Shown here one piece after another: positions 22,881-32,299 of a stretch of DNA of 48,141 nucleotides. The stretch is from Deltaproteobacteria bacterium RIFCSPLOWO2_12_FULL_60_19. Its GTDB lineage: Bacteria; Desulfobacterota; Binatia; UBA9968. The translations under genes and the position numbers were made by a program. Location: assembly GCA_001798595.1 (NCBI GenBank), contig MGSS01000107.1:16356-64496 (forward strand), given 5' to 3'. The notes beneath the pieces are model-generated. The model saw only the letters and a list, made by a program, of their open reading frames with translations, had not been told where the DNA came from and did not search any database. Position 1 is the first letter of the stretch; the number at the start of each line of letters is the position of its first letter.

Positions 22881-23945
22881 CTACGTCGAAATATCCTGCA
22901 GAAACCACTCCGTCGGCAACTCCCGGCCCAGATGTCGTTCGCGCGCGCGCTTCAACACAAACGCTCCGGCTACCGAAAACTGGACCCCGTGCCCCTCGTT
23001 GTTGGCAAAATAGGTTTTCTGGCTGTCGTTGGTCCGCCCTTCGGCTTTTTCCGCGCAGAGATCGGCGAGCGTGATGTCGGAAGGAAGGTCCCGTTCATCC
23101 TTTCCTCCCATCGCCATCGGCGCGCCCGGCCGCTCCCGCACTATTTTTTCAGGGCGGAACTGCGGGCCGAAGCCGCGCTCGTGGACCACGGCGATGTCGA
23201 AAACTCCCAGCGGCCCTCTCCCGACCTCGCCGAAAGGCCGCGCGCTGCTCAGAAACATTCCCTCCTCGATCCATTCGCCGCGGACGAACGGCCGCGACGC
23301 ATCCGTGCAGCAGCAGACGATATCGCTCTCGGCAAAGGCGTCTTCGATCTTCTCCACCGGCCGCATCTCGACCCCAAGTTTAATCTCGTTATCGCGCGCA
23401 AAGGCCTTGCGGCTTTCGGCGCGCAAGCTGAAGACCTTGATCCGTTTGATCGGCCGGATGGCGCACATCGCTTCGGCGTGGCTGCGCGCCTGATTGCCGG
23501 CGCCGATCAGTCCTAAAACGGATGAGTCTTTCCGGCTCAGATACTTTCCCGCGACGGCGCTCGTCGCGCCGACGCGCATCACCTGAAGGTAGCCGTCGTT
23601 GAGAATGCCGTCGAGCTCTCCGGTGTGAATGTTGTAGAGCAGAGCGAGGCCGCAGTAGAGTCCGGGCTTGGAGGCCCATTTGGTCGTGCGATCGCCTTGG
23701 CCGTCGAGCCACTCGTTGACGTCGGAGCGCAGGCGAATCGCATGGTAGCCGCTCTTGATCACCGTGCCTTCGAAATTCGCGAAAACGTACGTGCGCCCTT
23801 CCCCCGTAGGGACGATGACGTTGCTGCGCCTGCGGTGCGCCGCGCGTCCAAGGCCGTGCTCGCGATAGCCGTCGTCGAGCAGATCGATGCAGTCACGCAT
23901 GTGGATAAGTTGGGCGATTTCGGCGTTGTTCAGCAACAGAGTCAT
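22881..23945 (-). CDS. Ornithine cyclodeaminase / mu-crystallin family enzyme
   Basis: 354 residues from ATG 23945 (GGGAGACC upstream); a TTG six codons earlier is possible. The NAD(P) motif is [17 protein letters not shown] (about 149-165), with [13 protein letters not shown] and VRVGATSA-type family segments. The family includes cyclodeaminases, imine reductases and amino-acid dehydrogenases, acting on amino or imino acids. The substrate loop ([12 protein letters not shown]) differs from the ornithine enzymes, so ornithine is not assured. It forms a two-gene unit with the alpha/beta hydrolase. Confidence 0.88.
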   Translation of the reverse strand: MTLLLNNAEIAQLIHMRDCIDLLDDGYREHGLGRAAHRRRSNVIVPTGEGRTYVFANFEGTVIKSGYHAIRLRSDVNEWLDGQGDRTTKWASKPGLYCGLALLYNIHTGELDGILNDGYLQVMRVGATSAVAGKYLSRKDSSVLGLIGAGNQARSHAEAMCAIRPIKRIKVFSLRAESRKAFARDNEIKLGVEMRPVEKIEDAFAESDIVCCCTDASRPFVRGEWIEEGMFLSSARPFGEVGRGPLGVFDIAVVHERGFGPQFRPEKIVRERPGAPMAMGGKDERDLPSDITLADLCAEKAEGRTNDSQKTYFANNEGHGVQFSVAGAFVLKRARERHLGRELPTEWFLQDIST

Positions 23946-24030
23946 GGGGTGGTCTCCCGTCAAGCGTCCCGCGAAAATCCGGGCTGGGGCGAATCTACCG
24001 ACCCCGACGGCGAGTTGTCAAGGCAGGCTC

Positions 24031-24058
24031 TTTACAAAGAAAAAAATTCCTGTATAGA
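24031..24058 (+). promoter_or_regulatory. Candidate promoter of the folD-gcv operon
   Basis: TTTACA (24031-24036), 16-nt spacer, TATAGA (24053-24058), 25 bp before the folD start. No glycine-riboswitch-like leader fits into the short 5-prime region. Confidence 0.6.
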
Positions 24059-24082
24059 GTCTTTAACTCGTCGGGAGAAATC

Positions 24083-24943
24083 ATGGGAACGATCATTGAC
24101 GGCAAGGCCGTCGCGAAGGAAATTCAGAAAGAGGTCAGAGAGGAAGTCGAAGGGCTCAAGCGGCGCTGGGGCATGGTCCCCGGACTCGGCGTCGTGCTGG
24201 TCGGCGACGATCCCGCCTCGCATCTCTACGTGAAAAACAAGGAAAAGGCCTGCAAGGAAGTCGGCATCCGCTCCGAGGAGCATGTGCTTCCCGCCACCGC
24301 TTCGGAAAAAGAGCTTCTCTCCCTCATTCATAATTTAAATCGCGACAAAGAGATTCACGGCATTCTCGTCCAGCTGCCGCTGCCGGCCCATATCCGCTCG
24401 GAGAAGATCCTGGAGGCGGTGTCGCCGCACAAAGACATCGACGGCTTTCATCCGGTCAACCAGGGACTCCTGCTCTCGGGCGGCGAAGGATTTCAACCCT
24501 GCACGCCGATGGGCATCATGAAGCTGTTGGATTCGGTCGGCTGCGACCCCAAGGGAAAAAACGCCACGGTGGTGGGGCGCAGCAATATCGTCGGCAAACC
24601 GGTCGCGTTGATGCTGCTGGCGCGCCACGCGACCGTGACGATCTGCCACTCGCGCACGGCGCATCTGAAAGAGGAGGTCGGCCGCGCCGACATCCTGGTC
24701 GCGGCGATCGGCAAGGCCGGTCTCATTCGCGGCGATTGGATCAAGCCCGGCGCCGTGGTGATCGACGTCGGAGTCAACCGGCTCCCCAGCGGCAAGCTGG
24801 CGGGCGACGTGGAATTCGACAGCGCCAAGGAGCGCGCCGGATGGATCTCGCCGGTTCCCGGCGGAGTCGGGCCGATGACCATCTGCATGTTGCTCTTCAA
24901 TACGTTAAAAGCGGTGAAAGAGTCGCTCAGGCGCGAGACTTGA
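24083..24943 (+). CDS. folD: Methylenetetrahydrofolate dehydrogenase / cyclohydrolase
   Basis: 286 residues. Bifunctional enzyme converting 5,10-methylene-THF to 10-formyl-THF via methenyl-THF. Motifs: catalytic Y49-V-K-N-K53, [29 protein letters not shown], and the NADP-binding [19 protein letters not shown] follows GGGAGAAATC. It is the first gene of the operon with the glycine-cleavage genes; gcvT starts 10 bp after its stop. The methylene-THF made by GcvT is its direct substrate, so the operon order matches the pathway. Confidence 0.97.
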   Translation: MGTIIDGKAVAKEIQKEVREEVEGLKRRWGMVPGLGVVLVGDDPASHLYVKNKEKACKEVGIRSEEHVLPATASEKELLSLIHNLNRDKEIHGILVQLPLPAHIRSEKILEAVSPHKDIDGFHPVNQGLLLSGGEGFQPCTPMGIMKLLDSVGCDPKGKNATVVGRSNIVGKPVALMLLARHATVTICHSRTAHLKEEVGRADILVAAIGKAGLIRGDWIKPGAVVIDVGVNRLPSGKLAGDVEFDSAKERAGWISPVPGGVGPMTICMLLFNTLKAVKESLRRET

Positions 24944-24953
24944 AGCGAATCGT

Positions 24954-26078
24954 GTGAAACCCGCAGCCACCTCTCAGCCCCAGCGGCTCAAACGGACTCC
25001 GCTTTACCCGGTCCATCGGCGGCTGGGAGCGAAGGTGGTGGAATTCGGCGGCTGGGAAATGCCGGTTCAGTACGGCGGTCTGATCGACGAGCATATGGCG
25101 GTCCGCACCCGGGCCGGGCTGTTCGACGTGAGCCATATGGGGGAAGTGGAAGTCCGCGGCGCGAAGGCGTTGGATCTCTGCCAGAGTCTTACCGCCAACG
25201 ACGTCTCCCGGATCAAGCAGGGGCAGGCGCAATATAATCTGTTGCTCAACGAGAACGGCGGGGTGGTCGACGATATCGTGATCTACCGCCTCGAAGCGGA
25301 CCATTTTTTCATCTGCGTGAATGCGTCCAACACGGACAAAGATTTCGAGTGGATTCGGCGGCGCGCCGGAGATCAAGCGCAGGTCGAGGATACCAGCTCC
25401 CGTTACGTCCAGCTTGCGCTCCAGGGGCCGCTGGCGGAAAAAATTCTACAGCGGTTGACGCCGCTCGGTCTTAGAGAGATCAAACCGTTTCATTTCGCCT
25501 TCGGCGAAGTCGCCGGCATCCACTGCCTGGTGGCGCGCACGGGTTATACCGGCGAGGACGGCTTTGAGCTGTATTGCGATCCCGCCGAGGGCGAGAGGCT
25601 ATGGAACGCGCTCATGGATGGAGGAAAAGAAGACGGTCTTAAGCCGGCGGGCCTCGGCGCCAGGGACACGCTTCGCCTTGAGCCGGCGTATCCGCTTTAC
25701 GGCCATGAGCTGGACGATTCCACGACGCCGCTTGAGGCGCGCCTGGAATGGGTCACGAAGTTCTCCAAGGGATCTTTTTTGGGGCGCGACGCGCTCGTTA
25801 AGCAGAAAGAGCAGGGCGTCAAGCGCCGGCTCGTGGGTTTGGAGATGACGGAACCGGGGATCGCCCGCGGCGGCTATCCGATTCTCAAACAAGGCGAGAC
25901 GATCGGCCGGGTGACGAGCGGCACAAAGTCGCCCACCTTGGGACGGGCGATCGCCATGGGTTACGTGCGGACGGAGCACTCTGAGGTTGGCAGTCCCGTC
26001 GAAGTCGAGATTCGCGGGCGGGCGGTCGGGGCGCGGGTTGTCGCGTTGCCTTTCTATCGTCGTCGGCCGGTCGGCTAA
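24954..26078 (+). CDS. gcvT: Glycine cleavage system T protein (aminomethyltransferase)
   Basis: 374 residues. Transfers the methylene group from aminomethyl-lipoyl-GcvH to tetrahydrofolate, releasing ammonia. Family signatures: [70 protein letters not shown] and [19 protein letters not shown]. The start is GTG 24954, 10 bp after folD. It stands in a continuous operon with gcvH 20 bp downstream. Confidence 0.96.
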   Translation: MKPAATSQPQRLKRTPLYPVHRRLGAKVVEFGGWEMPVQYGGLIDEHMAVRTRAGLFDVSHMGEVEVRGAKALDLCQSLTANDVSRIKQGQAQYNLLLNENGGVVDDIVIYRLEADHFFICVNASNTDKDFEWIRRRAGDQAQVEDTSSRYVQLALQGPLAEKILQRLTPLGLREIKPFHFAFGEVAGIHCLVARTGYTGEDGFELYCDPAEGERLWNALMDGGKEDGLKPAGLGARDTLRLEPAYPLYGHELDDSTTPLEARLEWVTKFSKGSFLGRDALVKQKEQGVKRRLVGLEMTEPGIARGGYPILKQGETIGRVTSGTKSPTLGRAIAMGYVRTEHSEVGSPVEVEIRGRAVGARVVALPFYRRRPVG

Positions 26079-26098
26079 AAACCACAGGGAGGAGAGTC

Positions 26099-26548
26099 AT
26101 GGAAGTTCCTGAGGGATTGAAATATTCCAAAGAGCACGAGTGGGTGCTCGTCGAGGGGAACGTCGCGATCATCGGCATTACCGAGTACGCGCAGCAAGAG
26201 CTGGGCGATATTGTCTACGTCGAGCTGCCGGAAGCAGGAGAGAAGGTGGTGAAGGACGATGCCTTCGGCGTGGTGGAGTCGGTCAAGGCCGTCTCCGATG
26301 TCTATGCGCCCGTGGGCGGAACGGTCCTCGAAGCCAACGACGCCCTGCCCGACAGTCCTGAGACCGTGAACGACGATCCGTATGGCGACGGGTGGATGAT
26401 CAAACTGGAGATGAGCGATAAGGACGACCTCAAAGATTTAATGACTGCTGAAGAATATGCCGAGTATGTCGCGCAGCAAAAGGGCGAGGACGAGGATGAG
26501 GACGACGGGGAAGAGGAGGAGGAAGAGGACGAGGACGAGAAGAAATAA
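26099..26548 (+). CDS. gcvH: Glycine cleavage system H protein with long acidic tail
   Basis: 149 residues; the normal length is about 125-130. It carries the lipoyl arm on Lys 63 in [14 protein letters not shown] and shuttles the aminomethyl group between P, T and L proteins. GGGAGGAGAGTC lies before ATG 26099. The normal fold ends near residue 128. Residues 129-149 are nearly all Asp and Glu, ending in two Lys. That acidic extension is unusual and is encoded by GAGGAC-type repeats. No other defect is seen. Confidence 0.95.
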   Translation: MEVPEGLKYSKEHEWVLVEGNVAIIGITEYAQQELGDIVYVELPEAGEKVVKDDAFGVVESVKAVSDVYAPVGGTVLEANDALPDSPETVNDDPYGDGWMIKLEMSDKDDLKDLMTAEEYAEYVAQQKGEDEDEDDGEEEEEEDEDEKK

Positions 26549-26556
26549 GCCGCTGC

Positions 26557-27903
26557 ATGCGATACACGCCCCACACGCCATCCGATAAAGCCGAGATGCT
26601 CCGGGAGATCGGCCTGAGCGAGGTTGAGCAGCTGTTCGATCACCTGCCCGCCGCCCTTCGGGATAAGGCGCAGATCGCGCTTCCGCCGGGGCTTTCCGAA
26701 ACCGCCGTGAAGCGGCGCATGGCTGCGCTCGCCGCCAAGAACGGCACGGCTGAGGACTGGAGCCTCTTTCTCGGCGGCGGCATTTATCATCACGCCATTC
26801 CGAGCGCGGTCGATGCCGTCATCTCGCGCTCGGAGTTCGCGACCTCGTACACGCCCTATCAACCGGAAGTGAGCCAGGGCACGCTTCAGGCGATGTTCGA
26901 ATTCCAGACGCTTATCTGCCAGCTCACGGGCATGGAGGTGGCCAACGCGGGTCTCTACGACGGCGCATCGGCCGCGGCGGAGGCCGTGCTCATGGCGCGC
27001 CGCCTCCAGGAAGGGAAGCATCGGGTTTTCGTCTCGCGGGCGCTCCATCCCCAGTACCGCCAGGTCATCGCGACCTATGTCAAGAATCTCGTGGATGTCG
27101 AGTTGGTGGAGGTTCCCTTCACCGGGCGCGGCGGCATCGACCCCGAGTTTCTCGCTCGGCAAGTCGATGAGCGGGCGATGTGCGTGGTGCTGGGCTATCC
27201 CAATTTTTTCGGCGTGATCGAAGATCTCGCTCCGATCCGCGCGCTGTGCGACCGTTCCGGCGCGCTTCTGGCGACGGTGACGACGGAGCCTCTCTCGCTG
27301 GCGCTGCTGAAGCCGCCGGGGGAGTCGGGCGCCGATATCGCCGTCGGGGAAGGGCAGAGCCTCGGGGTGCCGATGGCTCTGGGCGGCCCGGGCTTCGGAT
27401 TTTTTGCCTGCCAAAAAAGATTTGTGCGGAGCATGCCGGGGCGGCTGGCGGGCCAGACCGTGGACAGCGAGGAGCGCAGGGGCTTTGTGCTGACGCTCGC
27501 GACGCGCGAGCAGCACATCCGGCGCGAGAAGGCGACGTCGAACATCTGCACCAGCCAGACCCTGTGTGTGCTCGCCTCGACGGTCTTCATGGCGATGCTC
27601 GGCAAGAGCGGCATGCGCCGCATGGCGGAGGTCAACGCGCGGCGCGCCCACCGGGCGCGCGAGCGGTTGGTCAAGGAAGCCGGACTCGCGCCGGTTTTTT
27701 CCGGCCCGTTTTTCAACGAGTTTGTCCTCAAAGCAAAGGGGCTTTCCAGGCTCCAGGAACGGTTTGCCGCGAAGAAGATCGTTCCGGGAATTCCCTTGGC
27801 CGAATTTTATCCCGAGCTTCAGGATTGCCTTCTCATTTGCGTCACCGAGATGAACGAGGAAGAGGAGATCGAACAGCTTGCAAGAACATTCGGCGAAGGC
27901 TAA
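26557..27903 (+). CDS. gcvPA: Glycine dehydrogenase (decarboxylating) subunit 1
   Basis: 448 residues. N-terminal half of the split P protein, which decarboxylates glycine with PLP and loads GcvH. Signatures: MRYTPHTPSDKAEMLREIGL, FLGGGIYHHAIPSAVDAV, YTPYQPEVSQGTLQAMFEFQ, ANAGLYDGASAAAEA and TREQHIRREKATSNICT. The start follows gcvH by 8 bp. Its end overlaps the next gene by 26 bp if that gene begins at its TTG. Two-subunit P proteins are typical of many anaerobes, Firmicutes, archaea and deep-branching lineages. Confidence 0.96.
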   Translation: MRYTPHTPSDKAEMLREIGLSEVEQLFDHLPAALRDKAQIALPPGLSETAVKRRMAALAAKNGTAEDWSLFLGGGIYHHAIPSAVDAVISRSEFATSYTPYQPEVSQGTLQAMFEFQTLICQLTGMEVANAGLYDGASAAAEAVLMARRLQEGKHRVFVSRALHPQYRQVIATYVKNLVDVELVEVPFTGRGGIDPEFLARQVDERAMCVVLGYPNFFGVIEDLAPIRALCDRSGALLATVTTEPLSLALLKPPGESGADIAVGEGQSLGVPMALGGPGFGFFACQKRFVRSMPGRLAGQTVDSEERRGFVLTLATREQHIRREKATSNICTSQTLCVLASTVFMAMLGKSGMRRMAEVNARRAHRARERLVKEAGLAPVFSGPFFNEFVLKAKGLSRLQERFAAKKIVPGIPLAEFYPELQDCLLICVTEMNEEEEIEQLARTFGEG

Positions 27904-29350
27904 GGCTCCCGCCACTGTCCCTTTAATGTTCGAGAGCGGCTCGCCCGGCAGGACCGGCTTTTTCTGGCCCGAAGAGGCGGGCCCGACCGGGCTGCCTCAA
28001 GAGCTGCTCCGCGACGAGATTCCCGGCTTCCCGGAGCTTGGGGAGCTGGAGGTGCTGCGCCATTTTACGCGCCTCTCCCATCTCAACTTCGGCATCGAGA
28101 GCCAGTTCTACCCGCTCGGCTCCTGCACCATGAAATATAATCCCAAGGTCAACGAGGCGGTGGCGCGCCTGCCCGGTTTTTCGCTGATCCATCCGCTGGC
28201 GCCGCCGGCGCTCCTGCAAGGCGCGTTCGAGCTTTTGTTCGGGCTCGAGACGGCGCTGGCCGAGATCGCCGGCATGGATGCCGTCACGCTGCAGCCGGCC
28301 GCTGGCGCGCAGGGCGAGCTGGCCGGGCTGATGCTCGTGCGCGCCTATCTTTCGGAGAAAGGAAACCCGCGCCGGAAAATCATCGTTCCCGACACGGCTC
28401 ACGGGACCAACCCGGCCAGCTCGACGCTCTGCGGCTACGATGTCGTGCAGATCAGGTCGAACGATCAGGGAATGGTCGCGCCGTCGGCGGTGGCGAAGGT
28501 CATGGATGAAAGCGTCGCCGCGCTGATGCTCACCAATCCCAACACGCTCGGCATCTTTGAAAAAAATATCAACGCGATCGCCGATGTTGTCCATAGCAAG
28601 GGAGGACTGGTCTATCTCGACGGCGCGAACATGAACGCCCTGATGGGCATCGCCAAACCGGGCCATATGGGGGTGGACGTGCTCCATATCAACCTTCACA
28701 AAACCTGCTCGACGCCCCACGGGGGCGGCGGGCCTGGCGCCGGGCCGGTAGGCGTTAAAAACCTGCTCCGCGACTATTTACCGGTCCCGCGAATCATGAA
28801 AAGCGGGAATGGGTATGAGCTGCGCGAAGATTTCTCCAAAGCGATCGGCCGGGTGCGCTCCTTCTTCGGCAACTTCGGCGTGCTGGTGCGGGCGTACGCG
28901 TACATCATCTCGCTGGGTTCCGATGGGCTGGCGGAAACGAGCCGGATGGCGCTGCTCAACGCCAACTATATACGGAGGAAGCTGGAAAGTGTTTTTCAAA
29001 TCGCCTACCCCGAGCGTTGCATGCACGAGTGCGTCTTCACGGACCGGTTGCAGCAAAAGCGCCACGTCAGCACCCTCGACATCGCCAAGCGGCTGCTCGA
29101 CTACGGATTTCATCCTCCGACGATTTACTTTCCACTCGTCGTGTCCGGCGCGCTCATGATCGAGCCGACGGAAACGGAGAGCCGCGAGACCCTCGACGCT
29201 TTCATCGACGCCATGACCTCGATCGCGCGAGAGGCCGAGGAAAATCCGGACCTGCTCAAAACCGCGCCGCACTCCACGCCCGTCCGGCGGCTCGACGAGG
29301 CAAGAGCCGCCAGAAAACCGGTGCTCCGTTGGGAGCCCAAGCGGGACTAA
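27878..29350 (+). CDS. gcvPB: Glycine dehydrogenase (decarboxylating) subunit 2
   Basis: 490 residues. C-terminal half of the split P protein. PLP-binding Lys 275 is in INLHKTCSTPHGGGGPG. Other signatures: FYPLGSCTMKYNPKVNE, PAAGAQGELAGLMLVRAY and TAHGTNPASS. The start is TTG 27878, with AGAGGAG upstream and a 26-nt overlap with gcvPA. ATG 27926 is an alternative, 22 bp after the gcvPA stop. The lipoamide dehydrogenase (L protein) gene is not in this operon. Confidence 0.96.
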   Translation: MQEHSAKAKAPATVPLMFESGSPGRTGFFWPEEAGPTGLPQELLRDEIPGFPELGELEVLRHFTRLSHLNFGIESQFYPLGSCTMKYNPKVNEAVARLPGFSLIHPLAPPALLQGAFELLFGLETALAEIAGMDAVTLQPAAGAQGELAGLMLVRAYLSEKGNPRRKIIVPDTAHGTNPASSTLCGYDVVQIRSNDQGMVAPSAVAKVMDESVAALMLTNPNTLGIFEKNINAIADVVHSKGGLVYLDGANMNALMGIAKPGHMGVDVLHINLHKTCSTPHGGGGPGAGPVGVKNLLRDYLPVPRIMKSGNGYELREDFSKAIGRVRSFFGNFGVLVRAYAYIISLGSDGLAETSRMALLNANYIRRKLESVFQIAYPERCMHECVFTDRLQQKRHVSTLDIAKRLLDYGFHPPTIYFPLVVSGALMIEPTETESRETLDAFIDAMTSIAREAEENPDLLKTAPHSTPVRRLDEARAARKPVLRWEPKRD

Positions 29351-29358
29351 GGGGGCTG

Positions 29359-29387
29359 TTGACCTTATGCATCGAGGGTGGTATAGC
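29359..29387 (+). promoter_or_regulatory. Candidate promoter of the LysR gene
   Basis: TTGACC (29359-29364), 17-nt spacer, TATAGC (29382-29387), 43 bp before ATG 29431. Five of six and four of six consensus matches with ideal spacing. Confidence 0.6.
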
Positions 29388-29430
29388 CTTCTTGCAATGA
29401 ATTTTTAGATCAAGAAAGGAATTGGACTTC

Positions 29431-30333
29431 ATGACTCTACACCAATTGAAAGTCTTTATGACCGTGGCGAAGATCAAAAGCTTCACCCACGCCGCGGAGA
29501 AGCTGGGCGTGCGCCAGCCTTCCGTCTCTCTGGTCATCAAAGACCTCGAGGACGATCTTCAGGTCCGGCTGTTCGAGAAGCTCGGCCACAAGATCAACCT
29601 GACGGCGGCGGGCGAGCTGCTGGTGCAGGACGCCGAGGATATTCTCTCCAAAGTCGCGGGACTCAGGGAGCGGATGGATGAGTTGAAGGGGCTTAAGAAG
29701 GGCAAGCTCGCCATCGGCGGCTCGCCGAGCTCCGCTGCCTCGTTCCTGCCTTTTGTGGTCGACAGCTTCAAGAAGCAGTTCTCCTGGGTGGACACCACTC
29801 TGAGAATCGATCGCACCGCGAATCTGGAGAAGCGGCTCCTCGATGGAGACCTGGACGTTGCGATCCTAGGCCGCACGCCGAAGTCGCCGCTGCTCGTGGG
29901 CGAGCTTTACCAGCAGGACGATATCGTCGCGATCGCGGCGCCGGACCATCCGCTGGCCAAGAAGAGCTCCGTGCCGCTGATGCGCATTGCGCGGGAGCCG
30001 ATCATCGCCGAAGAGAAGGGGAGCATGGTGCGCGACCAGCTGGAAGAGCGTTTTGCCCGCCTGGGCATTCCCTTGATGCCGAAGATGGAGCTCAGCTCCC
30101 AGATCGGCGCCCGCGACGCGCTGAAAAACGCGGTGGCGGGAGGGCTTGGCGTCGGCTTTATCACCCGCTGCCATGTCAAATCGGACGTGGAAGCGGGACG
30201 GCTGAAGATTGTCAAAGTGCCGGACTTCAAGCTCAAGCGAAACAACTATCTCGTGGTCCACAAGAGCCGGCAGAGCACGCCGATGGTCCAGGCGTTTGTT
30301 AAGATTCTAAAGCGGGAAAAAGGGCGCTGGTAG
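29431..30333 (+). CDS. LysR-family transcriptional regulator
   Basis: 300 residues from ATG 29431 (AAAGGA 10 nt upstream). The winged HTH is at residues 1-60: MTLHQLKVFMTVAKIKSFTH, then AAEKLGVRQPSVSLVIKDLE. The effector-binding domain follows, with GKLAIGGSPSSAASFLP near 92-108. It binds DNA as a tetramer and responds to a small ligand. Since it lies after gcvPB, in the same direction but with its own promoter, it could regulate one-carbon or neighbouring catabolic genes. The target cannot be told from sequence. Confidence 0.92.
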   Translation: MTLHQLKVFMTVAKIKSFTHAAEKLGVRQPSVSLVIKDLEDDLQVRLFEKLGHKINLTAAGELLVQDAEDILSKVAGLRERMDELKGLKKGKLAIGGSPSSAASFLPFVVDSFKKQFSWVDTTLRIDRTANLEKRLLDGDLDVAILGRTPKSPLLVGELYQQDDIVAIAAPDHPLAKKSSVPLMRIAREPIIAEEKGSMVRDQLEERFARLGIPLMPKMELSSQIGARDALKNAVAGGLGVGFITRCHVKSDVEAGRLKIVKVPDFKLKRNNYLVVHKSRQSTPMVQAFVKILKREKGRW

Positions 30334-30370
30334 TTCGCAGGCGATTAAGCGGATCGAGGATTTTCCCGCG

Positions 30371-31132
30371 TCAAGGGGCAACTTCATACCTCACACGCTT
30401 GTCGCTGTACACAAAGGTTGCGACAATGGGGAGCGGGCTTTTGCCGACCCGCGGAGGGATCGGCGGAAACGGCGCGGCGGCGCGTAGGGCTCGGGTCGCC
30501 TCTTTGTCCAGCACGGTATAGCCCGAAGAGCGAAGGATCCGCACATCCTCCACCTGACCGTTGCCGAGAATCGTAAATTCCACGAGCAGCGCTCCTTGCA
30601 AGCCATACTGCAACGCTACCGGAGGGTAGCTCCATTCCACTTCGACCGCCTGTTTGATAAGCGTTAAATAAGGGACATACTTCGGGTCTTTGCTGTCCAG
30701 GCGGATCGATCCTTCCCGGCCGCCGAGTTGTTCCGCAGAAAAATTATAAGCATTCGGCAAAAGATCTTTAAGCTTCGGCAGGGGGCGAGTTGGGGCCGGT
30801 TCCGTCTCTATCACCCGCGCTTTCGCGACCTCCACCCGGCTTGGGTGCTCTTCGGCCGCCACGGGCGCAGAGGGTTGTAGTCTGGGGACCTCGGTTGCCG
30901 GTGTCGCTCTCTTTGGCGTTGCCGCGGCGGTCTCGGCGGGACGCGAAGGCGCTTCCGTTCCCGCGGGGGCCGGGCGTGGCGCGCTCTCTTGCGGCGCGGG
31001 CAGCACCGTCACGGGAATCTCTTCCGGAACTCTTTCGCGCGGCGCGCGCGCAGGCCATCTGACGAGAAACATCAGATGGAATGCCAGCGAGACGAGAAGA
31101 AACGGCGTCAGCGCGTTTCGTGCTAAAGTCAC
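30371..31132 (-). CDS. TonB-family protein
   Basis: 253 residues. N-terminal membrane anchor about 8-26 (LTPFLLVSLAFHLMFLVRW), Pro/Ala/Glu-rich periplasmic spacer about 30-120, and a TonB C-terminal domain about 155-250, with VEWSYPPVALQYGLQGALLV, RSSGYTVLDKEATRALRAAA and FPPIPPRVGK. It would transmit proton-motive energy to outer-membrane receptors with ExbB/ExbD, which are not in this window. Start is GTG 31132 with a poor ribosome site. A second TonB-domain protein lies at 35941. Confidence 0.9.
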   Translation of the reverse strand: MTLARNALTPFLLVSLAFHLMFLVRWPARAPRERVPEEIPVTVLPAPQESAPRPAPAGTEAPSRPAETAAATPKRATPATEVPRLQPSAPVAAEEHPSRVEVAKARVIETEPAPTRPLPKLKDLLPNAYNFSAEQLGGREGSIRLDSKDPKYVPYLTLIKQAVEVEWSYPPVALQYGLQGALLVEFTILGNGQVEDVRILRSSGYTVLDKEATRALRAAAPFPPIPPRVGKSPLPIVATFVYSDKRVRYEVAP

Positions 31133-31197
31133 CCGAATATATTAACCTGGACTCCGCCGGCAGGGCAAGCGCCCCTGTTTTGGCCGTCGGCGCCCGG

Positions 31198-32277
31198 TTA
31201 AGCGTTCTTCATCGGGGCGCTTGCCCGGCTCAAAGAAAGCGATTCAGCCAGCTCGCAAATCGCGGCGGCGACCCGCTCGACATCGGCCCGGCTGACATCC
31301 AGGTGCGTGACCATGCGAATCTTATCTCGATCCACCGGCACGCCTAAGACGCCGCGACGGGCCGATTCGGCGAGGAACTCGGCGGAGGAGAGGCCGGTCT
31401 CCCGGACATCATAAATCACGATGTTGGTTTGGACCTTGGCGGGATTGAGGCGGATGCCCGGCATCCGCGCCAGCTCGTGCGCGAGGAGCGTGGCGTTCTC
31501 GTGGTCGATGCCCAACCGTTGCGGTCCCTTCTCCAGCGCGATCAGGCCGGCGGCGGCCAGTACGCCTGCCTGCCGCATGCCCCCGCCCAACAATTTGCGG
31601 ATGCTGCGGCAGCGCTCGATCAACGCCCCCGAGCCGACGATCATCGAGCCCACGGGCGCGCCCAGCCCCTTGCTCAGGCAAAACTGCACGGAGTCGAATT
31701 TCCCGGTCATGCCGCGGACGTGCTCATGGAGAAACGTCGCGGCGTTGAAAATCCGCGAGCCGTCGAGGTGAACGAGAAGGCCGGCCTCGTGCGCGCGCTC
31801 GCAAATTTCCTGCGCGAGCCGCGTGGGATAAACCGTGCCGCCCGCCATGTTGTGGGTATTTTCCAGGCAGACGAGAGCGGTCTGCGCGCGGGCGTACATG
31901 CGCGGGCGGATCGCCCGGCTGATCTGTTCCCAGGTCAGAATGCCGTCTTCGCCTGGGACCAGGCGCGGCAGGAGGCCGGCCACTCCGGCCATCGCCGCCA
32001 TCTCATAGCTGTAGATATGGGCGTTTTCGTCGCAAATGACCTCTTGGCCGGGCCGGGTGTGCGCTATCAGGCATACGAGATTGCCCATCGATCCGGAAGG
32101 GACGAAGAGCGCCGCTTCGCGGCCGAAAATCTCCGCGGCCCGCGCCTGGAGGCGATTGACCGTCGGGTCTTCCATGAAGACGTCGTCGCCCACTTCGGCC
32201 TCGGCCATGGCGCGGCGCATCTCCGGCGAAGGTTTGGTGACGGTGTCGCTTCTGAGATCGATGGGTGTTGCGGCCAT
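31198..32277 (-). CDS. ltaE: Low-specificity threonine aldolase
   Basis: 359 residues. PLP enzyme cleaving L-threonine (and allo-threonine) to glycine and acetaldehyde. N-terminal signature IDLRSDTVTKPSPEMRRAMA, VGDDVFMEDPTVNRLQ; LVCLENTHNMAGG; VHLDGSRIFNAA; PLP-binding Lys 203 in CLSKGLGAPVGS. Start ATG after GGAGCAACGA. It lies 22 bp downstream of the HDO-like gene. Glycine made here would feed the gcv operon. Confidence 0.94.
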   Translation of the reverse strand: MAATPIDLRSDTVTKPSPEMRRAMAEAEVGDDVFMEDPTVNRLQARAAEIFGREAALFVPSGSMGNLVCLIAHTRPGQEVICDENAHIYSYEMAAMAGVAGLLPRLVPGEDGILTWEQISRAIRPRMYARAQTALVCLENTHNMAGGTVYPTRLAQEICERAHEAGLLVHLDGSRIFNAATFLHEHVRGMTGKFDSVQFCLSKGLGAPVGSMIVGSGALIERCRSIRKLLGGGMRQAGVLAAAGLIALEKGPQRLGIDHENATLLAHELARMPGIRLNPAKVQTNIVIYDVRETGLSSAEFLAESARRGVLGVPVDRDKIRMVTHLDVSRADVERVAAAICELAESLSLSRASAPMKNA

Positions 32278-32299
32278 TCGTTGCTCCCCCGGGCGGCGC

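Noticed and set aside
23946-24082. Glycine riboswitch upstream of the gcv operon
   Set aside because: The promoter-like sequence at 24031-24058 leaves only about 20 nt of leader, and no riboswitch-like core is visible.
26302-27915. Long open frame of 537 codons on the minus strand opposite gcvH/gcvPA
   Set aside because: It is opposite two unmistakable genes, has Arg/His-rich composition and a Ser run from the acidic GcvH codons. High GC makes such shadow frames.
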